A DNA stretch of 43,515 nt from contig DATHMF010000041.1 in NCBI GenBank assembly GCA_035487355.1, positions 1-43,515 of the forward strand, given 5' to 3'. Below are positions 1 through 9,000 of this stretch, one piece after another. The position numbers were made by a program, and so were the translations under genes. Within the stretch, counting starts at the first letter, position 1, and each line of letters opens with the position of its first letter. The stretch comes from Terriglobales bacterium. GTDB lineage: Bacteria > Acidobacteriota > Terriglobia > Terriglobales > Acidobacteriaceae. Under the pieces are notes generated by a model, which had not been told where the DNA came from, did no database searches, and worked only from the letters and a program-made list of their open reading frames with translations.

Positions 1-13
1 GTAGGACTCTCAT
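1..13 (-). CDS. Start of a truncated gene, probably pstC
   Basis: Only the first four codons (Met-Arg-Val-Leu) lie inside the window. The start is supported by a strong Shine-Dalgarno sequence, AAGGAGAGG, seven bases before the ATG on the minus strand. The gene follows pstS in the same direction, where a pst operon normally has the phosphate permease gene pstC, so that identity is inferred from context alone. Nothing in the four residues tests it. Confidence 0.45.
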
Positions 14-151
14 CTGCGTACCTCTCCTTTTTTAATTTTTTGAACTATTTATTTTTACTTTCTGTAAGAAACTGCCAAGCGGACGATCTTGAAAAAAGTT
101 TTTAGAGTTAGTACGAACAACAACCTTTAGGCAGGCAAGTCCTTCGGCTGG

Positions 152-185
152 CTTTCGACAAGCTCAGGGCCCAGCTCTTCGAAAG
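152..185. repeat. Hairpin between pstS and the next gene
   Basis: CTTTCGA at 152-158 pairs with TCGAAAG at 179-185, with further AGCT/GGGCCC self-complementarity inside. It contains the CGACAAGCTCAGG core that occurs as an intergenic repeat in many bacteria. No T-run follows on either strand, so it is not a classical terminator. Between pstS and a downstream pst gene it could be an RNA-stabilising or partially attenuating hairpin, which is inference. I see nothing else in the 258 bases between the two genes. Confidence 0.55.
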
Positions 186-271
186 TCGCAGCGTATACTG
201 CAACCTCTCTCAAGCCAGGCCCTGATGCATCATTCGTCTCGAATTCCTTCGCCCATATCTCAAAACAGCAG

Positions 272-1282
272 CTAACGAATCTCTTTTACCGTCGCACGGA
301 CTTTCGTCGCTACCTCTTGCGGCAGAGGAGCATAGGTCAACTGCTGGGCCATGGGTTCGCCCTTATCCAGCATCCAATTGAGAAAGTCCAGAATGATCTT
401 CTGCGTGCCGGCGTCTTTGGCCTGCGCAGGGATCAGAAGCCAAGTGAAGGTGGAGATAGGATAAGCATTTTTGCCGGGTGCGTTGGTGATGGAGACACGA
501 AAATCGGCTGGCATGTTCTTAACAGACGCAGCAGCAGTGGTTACTCCTTCGAGGCTGCCTTTCACAAAACTGCCCGCAGCGTTCTTTACGCTGCCATAGG
601 CAATATTGTTTTGTACGGCATAAATCAACTCGACATAACCGATGGCGCCTTCACTCTGCCGCACCATACCGGCGACGCCCTCACTGCCCTTTGCGCCCAA
701 GCCTACGGGCCACTTAGGTGCAGCACCCTTGCCGGGTCCGCTGTTCCACTCTGGACTGACTTTGGAGAGATAGTCTGTAAAACAATAGGTGGTCCCGCTA
801 CCCTCGGAGCGATGCACCACGAGAATGGCCTCATTGGGAAATTTGACACCTGGGTTGATCTTGGCAATTGCCGGGTCGTTCCAGGCGGTTATCTTGCCGA
901 GGAAGATGCCAGCCAAAATATCAGGGGTAAACTTCAGGTCCGTGGTCACACCCGCCAAATTGTAGATGGGGACCACCGCGCCAAGGACGGTAGGAATATG
1001 GTAGATCTTGGTTTTGGCTTGAGACAGTTGCTCATCTGTCATCGGGCCATCGGAGGCGCCGAAGTCCACAGTTCCGGCCAGCACCTGGCGAATGCCGCCG
1101 CCGCTGCCGATGGGTTGATAGTTAATCTGAACATCCGGATGCTCATTGTGATATTCACTGAACCACTTGGAATAGATGGGATTGGGAAAAGTCGCTCCTG
1201 CTCCGTTCAGCGTGGTTTGCGCAACTGTCCAAGAGCAAACCAGGAGGGTCATACACAAGACGAACGTGAGGCGTCGAATCAT
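272..1282 (-). CDS. pstS: Phosphate ABC transporter substrate-binding protein PstS
   Basis: Periplasmic phosphate-binding protein that delivers phosphate to the PstCAB permease. The chosen start (ATG 1282-1280) has AGGAG seven bases upstream. An adjacent ATG at 1285 and a TTG at 1315 are also in frame but have poorer spacing. The 336-residue product has a signal peptide ending near TVAQ, followed by the PstS-type GAGATFPNPIYSKW opening, the GSGGGIRQVLAG phosphate loop and the RSEGSGTTYCFTDYL segment. The length is normal for PstS. It lies downstream of phoU, phoB, phoR and a second phoU, and a four-half-site Pho-box array sits just before it, so phosphate-starvation induction is expected. Confidence 0.96.
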   Translation of the reverse strand: MIRRLTFVLCMTLLVCSWTVAQTTLNGAGATFPNPIYSKWFSEYHNEHPDVQINYQPIGSGGGIRQVLAGTVDFGASDGPMTDEQLSQAKTKIYHIPTVLGAVVPIYNLAGVTTDLKFTPDILAGIFLGKITAWNDPAIAKINPGVKFPNEAILVVHRSEGSGTTYCFTDYLSKVSPEWNSGPGKGAAPKWPVGLGAKGSEGVAGMVRQSEGAIGYVELIYAVQNNIAYGSVKNAAGSFVKGSLEGVTTAAASVKNMPADFRVSITNAPGKNAYPISTFTWLLIPAQAKDAGTQKIILDFLNWMLDKGEPMAQQLTYAPLPQEVATKVRATVKEIR

Positions 1283-1334
1283 CATAATTCTCCTAAACAT
1301 TAAGTTGGATTTCAATTCACTTCTAATGGGGTCT

Positions 1335-1373
1335 TGTTAACGTAATGTTAAAAAACTGTGAATTTCACGTGAA
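1335..1373 (-). promoter_or_regulatory. Pho-box-like array upstream of pstS
   Basis: On the plus strand, TGTTAA (1335), TGTTAA (1346), TGTGAA (1357) and CGTGAA (1368) recur with an exact 11-base period. Read towards pstS they are TTCACG, TTCACA, TTAACA, TTAACA separated by five bases. PhoB/PhoP-family regulators bind such tandem direct repeats, and TTAACA is the Bacillus PhoP half-site. The likely ligand is the PhoB-like regulator encoded at 4154-4918. Confidence 0.75.
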
Positions 1374-1401
1374 AGGGGGGAATAAAAGGACTTTTCGGCG
1401 G

Positions 1402-2157
1402 TTACATTCGGTTTTGCGGGTGCTCTGGCGGGGTCGTCTTGGTCGCGTAGTGAGTGCGCAGGTGCTCCAGGAACATTTGCTCATAGGGCTTATTTCGCGC
1501 CATTAACAGGTGGCGGACAGAGTGCCCACTTAAAAGATGGCATATCTCTTCAGCTAAATTCTTGGCGTGGTCGCCGGCGCGCTCCAGCGCCTGGGCCATG
1601 AAGATTACCTGAATGCTCTCGGGACCCGAGGCATGCTCAAGATGTGCGATCACCAGGAGGTTGCGCAAGCGGTCAATTTCCGAGTCGGCGCGCAAGACGC
1701 CAACTGCACATTCGAGGTCTCGGTTCAGGAAGGCCTGCAAAATATCGCCCAGCATTTTCTCTAGAATGGAGCCCATCTTAATAAGCTGGCTTACATCCTC
1801 CATTTCCAGGCGATCACGTACCGCTTCGGCGCGCACGGTAAAGCTCAACGTCAGGTCACCAATGCGCTCCAGATCAATCATCAGCTTCATGCAAGCCAGC
1901 AACTCACGGGCCTGATCTGGAGATACTGTAGTAATGGTTGCTGTAACGCTCTTATCAATCTCACGATCCAGAAAATCCAGCTTCTCCTCGGCCTCTTTGA
2001 CCGCCTGGAAAGACTCGCGCGATCCCTTGGCCAAACTATTTGTCGCCTCCCCGACAGCAACCCGGGTAAGATGACATGCCTCGCGCGTCAGAGCAACAAT
2101 TTGCGAAGGTGCGGTTACCTCTAACGCGGTGATCTCTGAAGAAGGTGGCTTTTCCAT
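1402..2157 (-). CDS. phoU: PhoU-family phosphate signalling protein, second copy
   Basis: PhoU-type three-helix-bundle repeat protein that links the Pst transporter to PhoR and keeps the Pho response off when phosphate is plentiful. The 251-residue product has the two PhoU metal-site motifs, DLERIGDL in the first repeat and ALERAGDHAKNLAEEI in the second. ATG 2157 is preferred because GGAG lies nine bases upstream. The TTG at 2163 is an alternative with the same motif only three bases away. The gene precedes pstS and is a diverged paralogue of the PhoU at 4923-5657. It carries its own Pho-box array (2384-2422), so it may be transcribed separately from phoBR. Confidence 0.9.
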   Translation of the reverse strand: MEKPPSSEITALEVTAPSQIVALTREACHLTRVAVGEATNSLAKGSRESFQAVKEAEEKLDFLDREIDKSVTATITTVSPDQARELLACMKLMIDLERIGDLTLSFTVRAEAVRDRLEMEDVSQLIKMGSILEKMLGDILQAFLNRDLECAVGVLRADSEIDRLRNLLVIAHLEHASGPESIQVIFMAQALERAGDHAKNLAEEICHLLSGHSVRHLLMARNKPYEQMFLEHLRTHYATKTTPPEHPQNRM

Positions 2158-2159
2158 TG

Positions 2160-2348
2160 TCAATCGCTCCGACCTGTACTGCGCAGCAGTAATTCTGCAA
2201 CGAACACCTGCTTATGGGAGGAAAACCAGCGCACCAGCCGTATTTTGGCTGAGGGGCCTCTTTCTATTTCACCGGACGGCATTGGGCCATCGGAATCAAG
2301 AGGATTTTTGATATCACCGGATTCCACGGCCGCCACTGGAGTTGGCAT
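2160..2348 (-). CDS. Possible small protein between phoR and phoU
   Basis: A 62-codon frame fills the gap between phoR and the second phoU. Its ATG (2348) follows a GGGGG stretch at seven bases, and its TGA (2162-2160) overlaps the upstream TTG alternative start of phoU. Both facts allow translation, but the product matches no family I recognise and has no clear fold features. It could equally be the untranslated leader of the phoU-pstS transcript. Confidence 0.25.
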   Translation of the reverse strand: MPTPVAAVESGDIKNPLDSDGPMPSGEIERGPSAKIRLVRWFSSHKQVFVAELLLRSTGRSD

Positions 2349-2383
2349 ACACAATCCCCCTGCATGCCATTAAAGTGAGTTGT

Positions 2384-2422
2384 TGTTACAAGATGATTAA
2401 GAAACCGTGAATTTGTGATGAA
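2384..2422 (-). promoter_or_regulatory. Pho-box-like array at the 3' end of phoR
   Basis: Plus-strand TGTTAC (2384), GATTAA (2395), CGTGAA (2406) and GATGAA (2417) keep an 11-base period. In the transcribed direction they read TTCATC, TTCACG, TTAATC, GTAACA. The array overlaps the last codons of phoR and points to an internal promoter for phoU-pstS. A TTTAAT -10-like hexamer follows near 2370. Confidence 0.6.
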
Positions 2423-4157
2423 TTTCCTCAGCAGGCAATTCCTCTGCCGAACGCAGAAGGCCAAAAAAGAAGGTTGAACCACGGTTCAGTTGGCTTTCGA
2501 CGCGTACGCTGCCCCCGTGATTGAGGATGATGTGCTTCACGATGGCGAGTCCCAGGCCGGTGCCTCCGGTCTCTTTTGAGCGGGCTTTATCCACGCGATA
2601 AAAGCGCTCGAAGATGCGTGGCAGATGCTCAGAAGCGATTCCCGGACCGAAATCACGCACGTAGAATTCCGCTCCATCCGGGGTTTCCCGTGCGCCGATC
2701 TTGACCTCAGATCCCGAATGCGCATACTTCACGGCATTTTCAATGAGATTGGAAAATACCTGGAGGATAGCGTGGCGATCGGCGGCCACGACCACCGCCG
2801 GGCAATTCTCCAAATCCACGTGAAAATTGATTCCTTGTGTGAGGTCGTGGAAATTGGTAAGCGCGTCTTCCAGCAAAGCGCGCGCTTCAACCGGTTGAAA
2901 TTCCATCTTCTGTTCACCGGATTCTACCCGCGCCAGGGTAAGCAGATCGTTGGTAAGACGGGCCATGCGGTCGGCATTTTTACGTATCACTTCGAGAAAT
3001 TCACGCGTCCTGACTTCCGATTGAGGGACCGCATCCAACAGGGTCTCGGTATAGCCCTGGACGGAAGTCAGGGGCGTACGCAGTTCGTGCGAAACGTTGG
3101 CGATGAAGTCTCGCCGGGTCTTCTCCACGCGTTCGATCTCGGTCATGTCGTGCAGTACCGCGACCGCTCCTCCGCCAGACATCGGAGCAGCGGTGACACT
3201 GTACATTCGTCCAGGAGAAATGGAAACTGCCCGAGCGCTGCGTACCTGGCGGGAAGAGATACTCTCTTCAATGGCGCGCAGAGCTGCGGGATCGCGCAAT
3301 ACGTCGGTAAGCGGCGAGCCCGGGCGCACATTTCTGCCGACAAGCCGCACCATCGCACCATTTACCCACTGCGTGTGGCGGCCGGAAGAAACCGCAATCA
3401 CGGCGTCCTGGATACTGTTGAGTAGGGTCTCAAGCTCGCTGCGGCTGCGTTCTAATGCACTAAAGCTCTCTTCCAATTTGCGGGCCGTGCGGTCCAGGGA
3501 GCTGCCTACCTGGGCGATCTCATCATGGGAGAACTCCGCCACACGCGCGGAGAGGTCACCGGCTGCAATCTGCTCGGCAAACAGAACCACGCGCCGCAAA
3601 CGGCGCGCAATGGAGTGCGCCATTAGACCCGCAAAAATCATGGCAGCTAAAACAGCGAGCACGGAGGCCCACAAGATCCGTCGCCGAACCTGGGCAATAT
3701 CCGCTTGAATACTAGATAGAGGATAGGCAAGCCGGACAGCCCCGCCGGGAATAGGCGCCGCTACGTAAAGAAAGTCAATTCCCAGAGTGTGACTGGTGCG
3801 GATATTGCTTCCCGTCTGCCCCTGCAGGGCCGCAATGAACTCGGGACGTGTGGCGTGGTTTTCCATGGTGTCTGGGTTCGCCTCGGAATCGGCCAGAACC
3901 TTGCCCGAAGAATCAATCACAGTAGCGCGGGCCCCGGCCGCGGTGGCTTCTTCTTGTACCAACTGCACAAGAGGAAGGGTCTTATCATGTTGTACACGCG
4001 CAGCAAAAAGGTGGGTTTTTTGTGTAAGGGAGGCGGTAATCTCGCGTTGGAGAGAATTTTCCCAATCGCGCCGTAGAGTCAAATCCAGGGTTATGGTGGT
4101 AGTGGCAATCACCAGCAAAAATGCAGCCAGTAATTTGCCGAATACCTTACTCTTCAC
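2397..4157 (-). CDS. phoR: Phosphate-regulon sensor histidine kinase PhoR
   Basis: Membrane sensor kinase that phosphorylates the PhoB regulator. Visible order in the 586 residues: TM1 about 8-28, periplasmic sensor about 30-158, TM2 about 161-182, HAMP about 183-235, PAS-like segment about 241-343, HisKA with FIANVSHELRTPL (phospho-accepting His357), then the ATPase domain with N-box NLIENAVKYA (470-479), DFGPGI and GGTGLGLAIVKH. The start is GTG 4157-4155 in a four-base GTGA overlap with the end of phoB, so the two are translationally coupled. PAS between HAMP and HisKA is the usual PhoR arrangement, but the large periplasmic sensor is longer than in E. coli PhoR and resembles the Gram-positive PhoR layout. 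Confidence 0.93.
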   Translation of the reverse strand: MKSKVFGKLLAAFLLVIATTTITLDLTLRRDWENSLQREITASLTQKTHLFAARVQHDKTLPLVQLVQEEATAAGARATVIDSSGKVLADSEANPDTMENHATRPEFIAALQGQTGSNIRTSHTLGIDFLYVAAPIPGGAVRLAYPLSSIQADIAQVRRRILWASVLAVLAAMIFAGLMAHSIARRLRRVVLFAEQIAAGDLSARVAEFSHDEIAQVGSSLDRTARKLEESFSALERSRSELETLLNSIQDAVIAVSSGRHTQWVNGAMVRLVGRNVRPGSPLTDVLRDPAALRAIEESISSRQVRSARAVSISPGRMYSVTAAPMSGGGAVAVLHDMTEIERVEKTRRDFIANVSHELRTPLTSVQGYTETLLDAVPQSEVRTREFLEVIRKNADRMARLTNDLLTLARVESGEQKMEFQPVEARALLEDALTNFHDLTQGINFHVDLENCPAVVVAADRHAILQVFSNLIENAVKYAHSGSEVKIGARETPDGAEFYVRDFGPGIASEHLPRIFERFYRVDKARSKETGGTGLGLAIVKHIILNHGGSVRVESQLNRGSTFFFGLLRSAEELPAEEIHHKFTVS

Positions 4158-4918
4158 TTAGGAACCTCAAAACGATACCCTGCCCCGCGCACGGTGCGCA
4201 GATAACGCGGATTTTCCGGATCGCGCTCAATCTTTTCACGCAACTTGCGCACGTAAACATCCACCGAACGGGGCGTGACAAACTGCGTCTCTCGCCAAAC
4301 GGCGTCAAGAATCTGGTCGCGGGTGAAAACTCTGCCGGCATGGCGTGCAAAATAGTCGAGCAGACGAAACTCTGTAGCCGTAGTGGAAACGGGCTTGCTG
4401 CGCACAGTAAGCAGCATGGCTCCGGAATCAATCCGGATATCGCCTGCCTCCACCACCGAGGGCGCCAGCGGACGCTCGAAGCGCCGCAAAACCGCCTTCA
4501 CTCGCGCCACCATCTCGCGTGGGCTGAAGGGCTTGCTGATGTAATCGTCGGCACCCAACTCCAGGCCCAGCACCCGGTCAGCCTCACTGCTTCTTGCAGT
4601 CAGAAAAATAACCGGAATTACCCGCAATGATGCATTCTGGCGAATCTGGCGGCACAAATCTAAGCCGTCGCCCCCGGGTACCATGATATCCAATAGAAAT
4701 AGGCACGGGCGAAGCTGCTCTGCTTCAGTCAAAACAGAGCTCACCCGGGGATAAACACGGACTGCAAAGCCGGCGGATTCCAAATGATGCCGCACCAGTT
4801 GGGCAATATCCTGATCATCTTCCACTACGAAGATGGCCTGCTTCACAAAGTGTATTGTATCTTCAGTGGCAGGATTCACAACATAAGATGTCGAATCAAT
4901 AAAGTCAGGGCGGGCCAA
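4154..4918 (-). CDS. phoB: Phosphate-regulon response regulator PhoB (OmpR family)
   Basis: DNA-binding response regulator. The receiver domain shows VVEDD, phospho-acceptor Asp77 (LFLLDIMVPGGDG), Thr107 and Lys129. The winged-helix domain shows the EFRLLDYFARHAGRVFTRDQ and GAGYRFEVP hallmarks. The start is uncertain: the 254-residue frame opens with TTG at 4918, but most family members begin about three residues before the first beta strand. That would correspond to GTG 4846 (KQAIFVVEDD) and 230 residues, though neither start has a well-spaced ribosome site. It lies five bases after phoU and overlaps phoR by four. It is the likely binder of the 11-base repeat arrays before pstS, phoU2 and phoU1. 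Confidence 0.93.
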   Translation of the reverse strand: MARPDFIDSTSYVVNPATEDTIHFVKQAIFVVEDDQDIAQLVRHHLESAGFAVRVYPRVSSVLTEAEQLRPCLFLLDIMVPGGDGLDLCRQIRQNASLRVIPVIFLTARSSEADRVLGLELGADDYISKPFSPREMVARVKAVLRRFERPLAPSVVEAGDIRIDSGAMLLTVRSKPVSTTATEFRLLDYFARHAGRVFTRDQILDAVWRETQFVTPRSVDVYVRKLREKIERDPENPRYLRTVRGAGYRFEVPK

Positions 4919-4922
4919 GGGT

Positions 4923-5657
4923 CTAGTATTCTCCTCTTTTTATAGAGTCACTCAGGTGCGTCTTGCCGTGGCGGACATCCACGCCGCGCACCCAATAGAA
5001 GATGTCTTCGGCAATATTGGTGCAATGGTCGGCGATGCGCTCCAGATAGCGCGACGCCAGCAAAAGCTGGAAGTTAGGCTGCACTTTCTTGGGTGTAGCC
5101 TCCATGGCAGCCAACAGCCGCTGATAAACCTTGTCGCGGTACTCATCCACCAGATCTTCGCTTTCCAGGACCTCAGTCGCTGCCACCAAGTCGTGGCTCA
5201 GCAGCGCCCCCAGGCTCTTCTGGGTCATGGCCTTCACAGGCTGGGCCATGGCGATAAGTTCAGGCGGGGTCTCCACCGGGGGCATCTCGGCCAGCGAAAT
5301 AACACGCTTGGCAATACTGACCGCGAGATCTCCCATGCGCTCCAGGTCGTTATTGATTTTTACGGTTGCAATCACCAGCCGGGCTTCGTCTTCCTGCACG
5401 GCCCGTCCAACCAACGCACGAACAGCGTTCTCATCAATTACGCACTCCATGGCATTGATGGTCGATTCACTCATGATGACCGTGCGCGCCATTTGTACAT
5501 TGTGTTTCAGCAAGGCATCAATCACGGTTTCCACGTTGGAACGGACGGTTTGGGCCATCCGGGAAAGAAATGGAACCAGGGCCTGCGAGCTATCCAAGCC
5601 GCGCTTGGGCGTAACGCTGGATTCCACAATAGGTTTGCGGATGATCGCCGCCGGCAT
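4923..5657 (-). CDS. phoU: Phosphate-specific transport system accessory protein PhoU
   Basis: First gene of the pho locus, 244 residues, with two PhoU repeats. The signature motifs are NNDLERMGDLAVSIAKR in repeat one and RYLERIADHCTNIAEDIFYWVRG in repeat two, which carry the acidic residues of the metal clusters. ATG 5657 follows AGGGAGG at five bases. The stop codon is four bases before the phoB frame, so phoU, phoB and phoR form one unit. It is closer to canonical PhoU than the second copy at 1402-2157. A two-half-site Pho-box-like element lies upstream. Confidence 0.95.
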   Translation of the reverse strand: MPAAIIRKPIVESSVTPKRGLDSSQALVPFLSRMAQTVRSNVETVIDALLKHNVQMARTVIMSESTINAMECVIDENAVRALVGRAVQEDEARLVIATVKINNDLERMGDLAVSIAKRVISLAEMPPVETPPELIAMAQPVKAMTQKSLGALLSHDLVAATEVLESEDLVDEYRDKVYQRLLAAMEATPKKVQPNFQLLLASRYLERIADHCTNIAEDIFYWVRGVDVRHGKTHLSDSIKRGEY

Positions 5658-5704
5658 GAGGGCCTCCCTGTAAGAATGTGGAACAGGACAGCTTATCGGC
5701 TGGA

Positions 5705-5721
5705 TGTTAAGAGATTATGAA
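5705..5721 (-). promoter_or_regulatory. Pho-box-like repeat upstream of phoU
   Basis: TGTTAA (5705) and TATGAA (5716) are 11 bases apart. Towards phoU they read TTCATA, ATCTC, TTAACA. A degenerate continuation may run to about 5743. Only two half-sites are convincing, so this is the weakest of the three pho arrays. Confidence 0.5.
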
Positions 5722-5802
5722 TTTCCCGGCGATTCACGCGTGATTTTAGTACACTACCGCGCCCGATTTGACCCTCACTCCATGCGGTTGTTAGTATGGA
5801 AC

Positions 5803-5879
<77 letters not shown>

Positions 5880-6030
5880 AATCTTTAAAGCACTTACCTT
5901 GACTGATCCGATTCCACGTCATTGTGCGCCTTCCCAGCCGTCTCATCGCCAACCGTTGGTTGCCATTCATTCTCATTTCTCCTAAATAGTCGAATCTCGT
6001 TACAGAATTGCGATATTTCCCGTTGAATCC

Positions 6031-6063
6031 CCTCATCTTGCTGCAAGCATTGAGGATGACAGA
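6031..6063. repeat. Imperfect palindromic intergenic repeat
   Basis: CTTGCTGCAAG forms the centre of a longer imperfect palindrome ending GAGGATGACA. It sits just after the stop of the large propeller gene and resembles the TGTCATCCT-type dispersed repeats seen between genes in Acidobacteria and other phyla. It may act as a 3'-end hairpin. The rest of 5880-6073 shows nothing further. Confidence 0.4.
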
Positions 6064-6073
6064 GTGCTGTTTT

Positions 6074-9000
6074 TTAATGCGGCTTAGGCGAGTGATAGAT
6101 CATCACTGGCTTTGCGTAAGGCATGTAAGTCGAATCCCCTCGATAGCAGGCGAAAACCGTGTCGTGTCCCACGAAAGTGGCTTGGGCAGCGGTGATCTTG
6201 GCTACGCCGTTTACGTCGAGTGTGCCGCTCCCAACAAGTGTGGTTCCTTCAATGAAATCTACACTGCCTGTAGGTGTAGGAGACGAGGTCGCAGAGACCG
6301 GAGAGCAGCAAACAATATTGGGTGTGACCGTAGCTGTGTAGGTCACAGTTACAGTCTTATGGAAAACCGAAGCTAAGGGAGACAGTGCAGGCGTGATAGC
6401 GACGGCCACGAGAACAGGCGTTCCTGATCCAAAATTGACTGTCTGGCTGAGAGGGGCGGAGGAGCTGCCGCTGAAGTTTGTGTCTCCGCCGTAGCCAGCG
6501 GTGATGGAGTGTGTACCGGACGGAAGCAGTGAGCCTGAGACTGTAATCACCGCCTGGGCATTGCCGTTTAATGCACGCGTAGCCACGGCGGTTCCGTCTA
6601 TAGAAAACACAACTAGCCCGGTGGGTGTACCGGTGAATTGCGGGCTCACCGTCGCGGTGAAGCTGATCGCCTGTCCGGAAAGAGAAGGGTTCGTCCCTTT
6701 CGTCAGAGCAACCGCGACGCTACTTGATGCTTGAGTTACGGTCAAGGTGAGCACGCTGGAGGTGCTGCCGAGGAAGTTTCGATCACCCGAGTAGCTGGCG
6801 GTGATGCTATGAATGCCTGGTGTCAGCGATGATGTCGTGTAGCTGGCGACTCCGCCGCTCAAGATAACCGGCGAGTTCAACGGAGTTCCGTTATCCACGA
6901 ACTGCACCGTGCCGCTGGCGACAACGGAAGAAACCGTCGCTGTGAATGTTACTGTCTGCCCGAAAGGGGAAGGATTACCGCTGGAACTCACTATGGTCGA
7001 GCTTGGCTCCGGCGCCGCATTTGTCCCCGTTCCCGACAGCGCGATGGTATGGACGTGGTTGGCCACACCGTTGTTGTCGTCCGTAACGTGCACGGTTCCG
7101 GTTGCCAATCTGGCAAGATCCAAGGAGGTCGGCGCAAAAATCACGCTGATGGTGCAACTGGCTCCCGCCGCCAATTGCGCCGGGCAGTTGTCGGACTCCA
7201 GGAAATGGCCGGAAACCGAGATCCTGCCGATATCCAGCGGACCATTCGCGTTCGTCAGCGTCACGGTCTGCGCCGGGCTGTTGGTATTCACCGGCTGCTG
7301 GCCAAAATCCAGGCTCGTCGGGGAGAGTCCCGCACTCGGTGGCGCTACCACGAACGCATACCCAGTAATGTTGCTCACAAAAGGAGTGGACGACGTCCCC
7401 TGGTTCGCGGAAGTAATATCCTGCAGGTCTGCGTAGGCATAGGCGATGTGGATTCCTGGCTGCAATGGTGTTGCCAATGTCGCCGTAAATTGTTCATTGC
7501 CTTCGCTTGCCGCCAAGGTCCACGGCCCTCGCCAGGTATCGATCTGCATGTACATCGCCTGCACTGGCGGAGCAAGTGGGGGAAACGCACCGCTGTCCGA
7601 AAAATGAAGAGTGGGCGTGAAGATTCCCGTGATGTTCCCCGGCAGCGGTGTGATCGCAGCTTGTAGCGGAATGGGTGGGGCCTGCTGTTCCTGGAGGACA
7701 AGTACTTTGCCTTCGGTGCCACCCGCAGTAGTGGTGTAAACCGTGTCGGTCACCGGATTCACTGCCATGCCACCGCTGGGCCCCAACCCGGAGGGAATCG
7801 TAGCGATAATGGTATTGGTAGGCCCGTCGATCACGGTTACGGTGGTATCGCCCGAATTGGCGACGTAAATCTTGTTCGTTACCGGATTCACTACCATGCC
7901 AACTGGCTGCTGACCGACGGTGATTGTCGTGGGGGTATTCGTCGCTCCGTCGAGTATCGTCACGGTATTGAACGTGTTGGCGAAGTAGATTTTGTTGGTG
8001 ATCGGATTCACGTCCACCGCAAGCGGGGGGTCAATCCCGGTGGGAATCGTGGTCGCCGAGTTCGTGGCCCCGTCAATCACGGTCACGGTGTTGTTGCCAA
8101 AGGCGTTGATAGAGGAGTCGGCAACGTAGATCTTGTTGGTCACTGGATTCACTGCGATTGCCGCTGGAGCGTCTCCGTCAGGAATTGTCGTGGTGGAGTT
8201 CGTGGCTCCATCGATCACCGTCACGCTATTGCCCAGGTTGGCAACGTAAATTTTGTTGGTCACCGGATTCACCGCCACAGCAACCGGCTGCAATCCGGCG
8301 GCAACCGTGGTAGCGGAATTGGTGGCCCCATCGATCACCGTCACGCTATTGCCCAGGTTGGCAACGTAAATTTTGTTGGTCACCGGATTCACTGCCACGG
8401 CAGCCGGCTGCGATCCGGCGGCAACCGTGGTGGCGGAATTGGTGGCCCCGTTGATCACAGTCACGTTAGCGCTGGCGTTGTTGGCAATGTAAATCCTGTT
8501 GGTCACCGGATTCACCGCCACGGCAACAGGCTGCGATCCGGCGGCAACCGTCGCCGTCGCATTGGTGGCCCCGTCGATCACCGTCACGTCGTTGCTGTCC
8601 CGGTTGGGGGCGTAAATCTTGTTCGTCTCCAGGTTCGCCGCGATTGACTGTGGGTTTGTCCCGACGGTGACCAATGTTGTGGTGATGGCCGCCCCGTCGA
8701 TAACTGTTACAAAGGCAAAGTTGTTGCCATAAACCTTGTTGGTCACTGGATTGAGCAACAATCTAACCTGATTCTGTGTTCCGGCAATTGTGGTGGTAGT
8801 GTTTGTCGCCCCGTCGATTACCACTATGTTGGAATTATTACCGCAGCCAACATAAATTTTGTTCGTCAGGGGGTTTACTACCACGGCCCCCGGTATTTCT
8901 CCGGTAGCCACTGTGATGGTGGAATTGGTGGCCCCGTCAATTACCGTCACATTGGCGGTTTGATTGTTGGCAACGTAAATTTTGTTCGTCAGGGGGTTTA

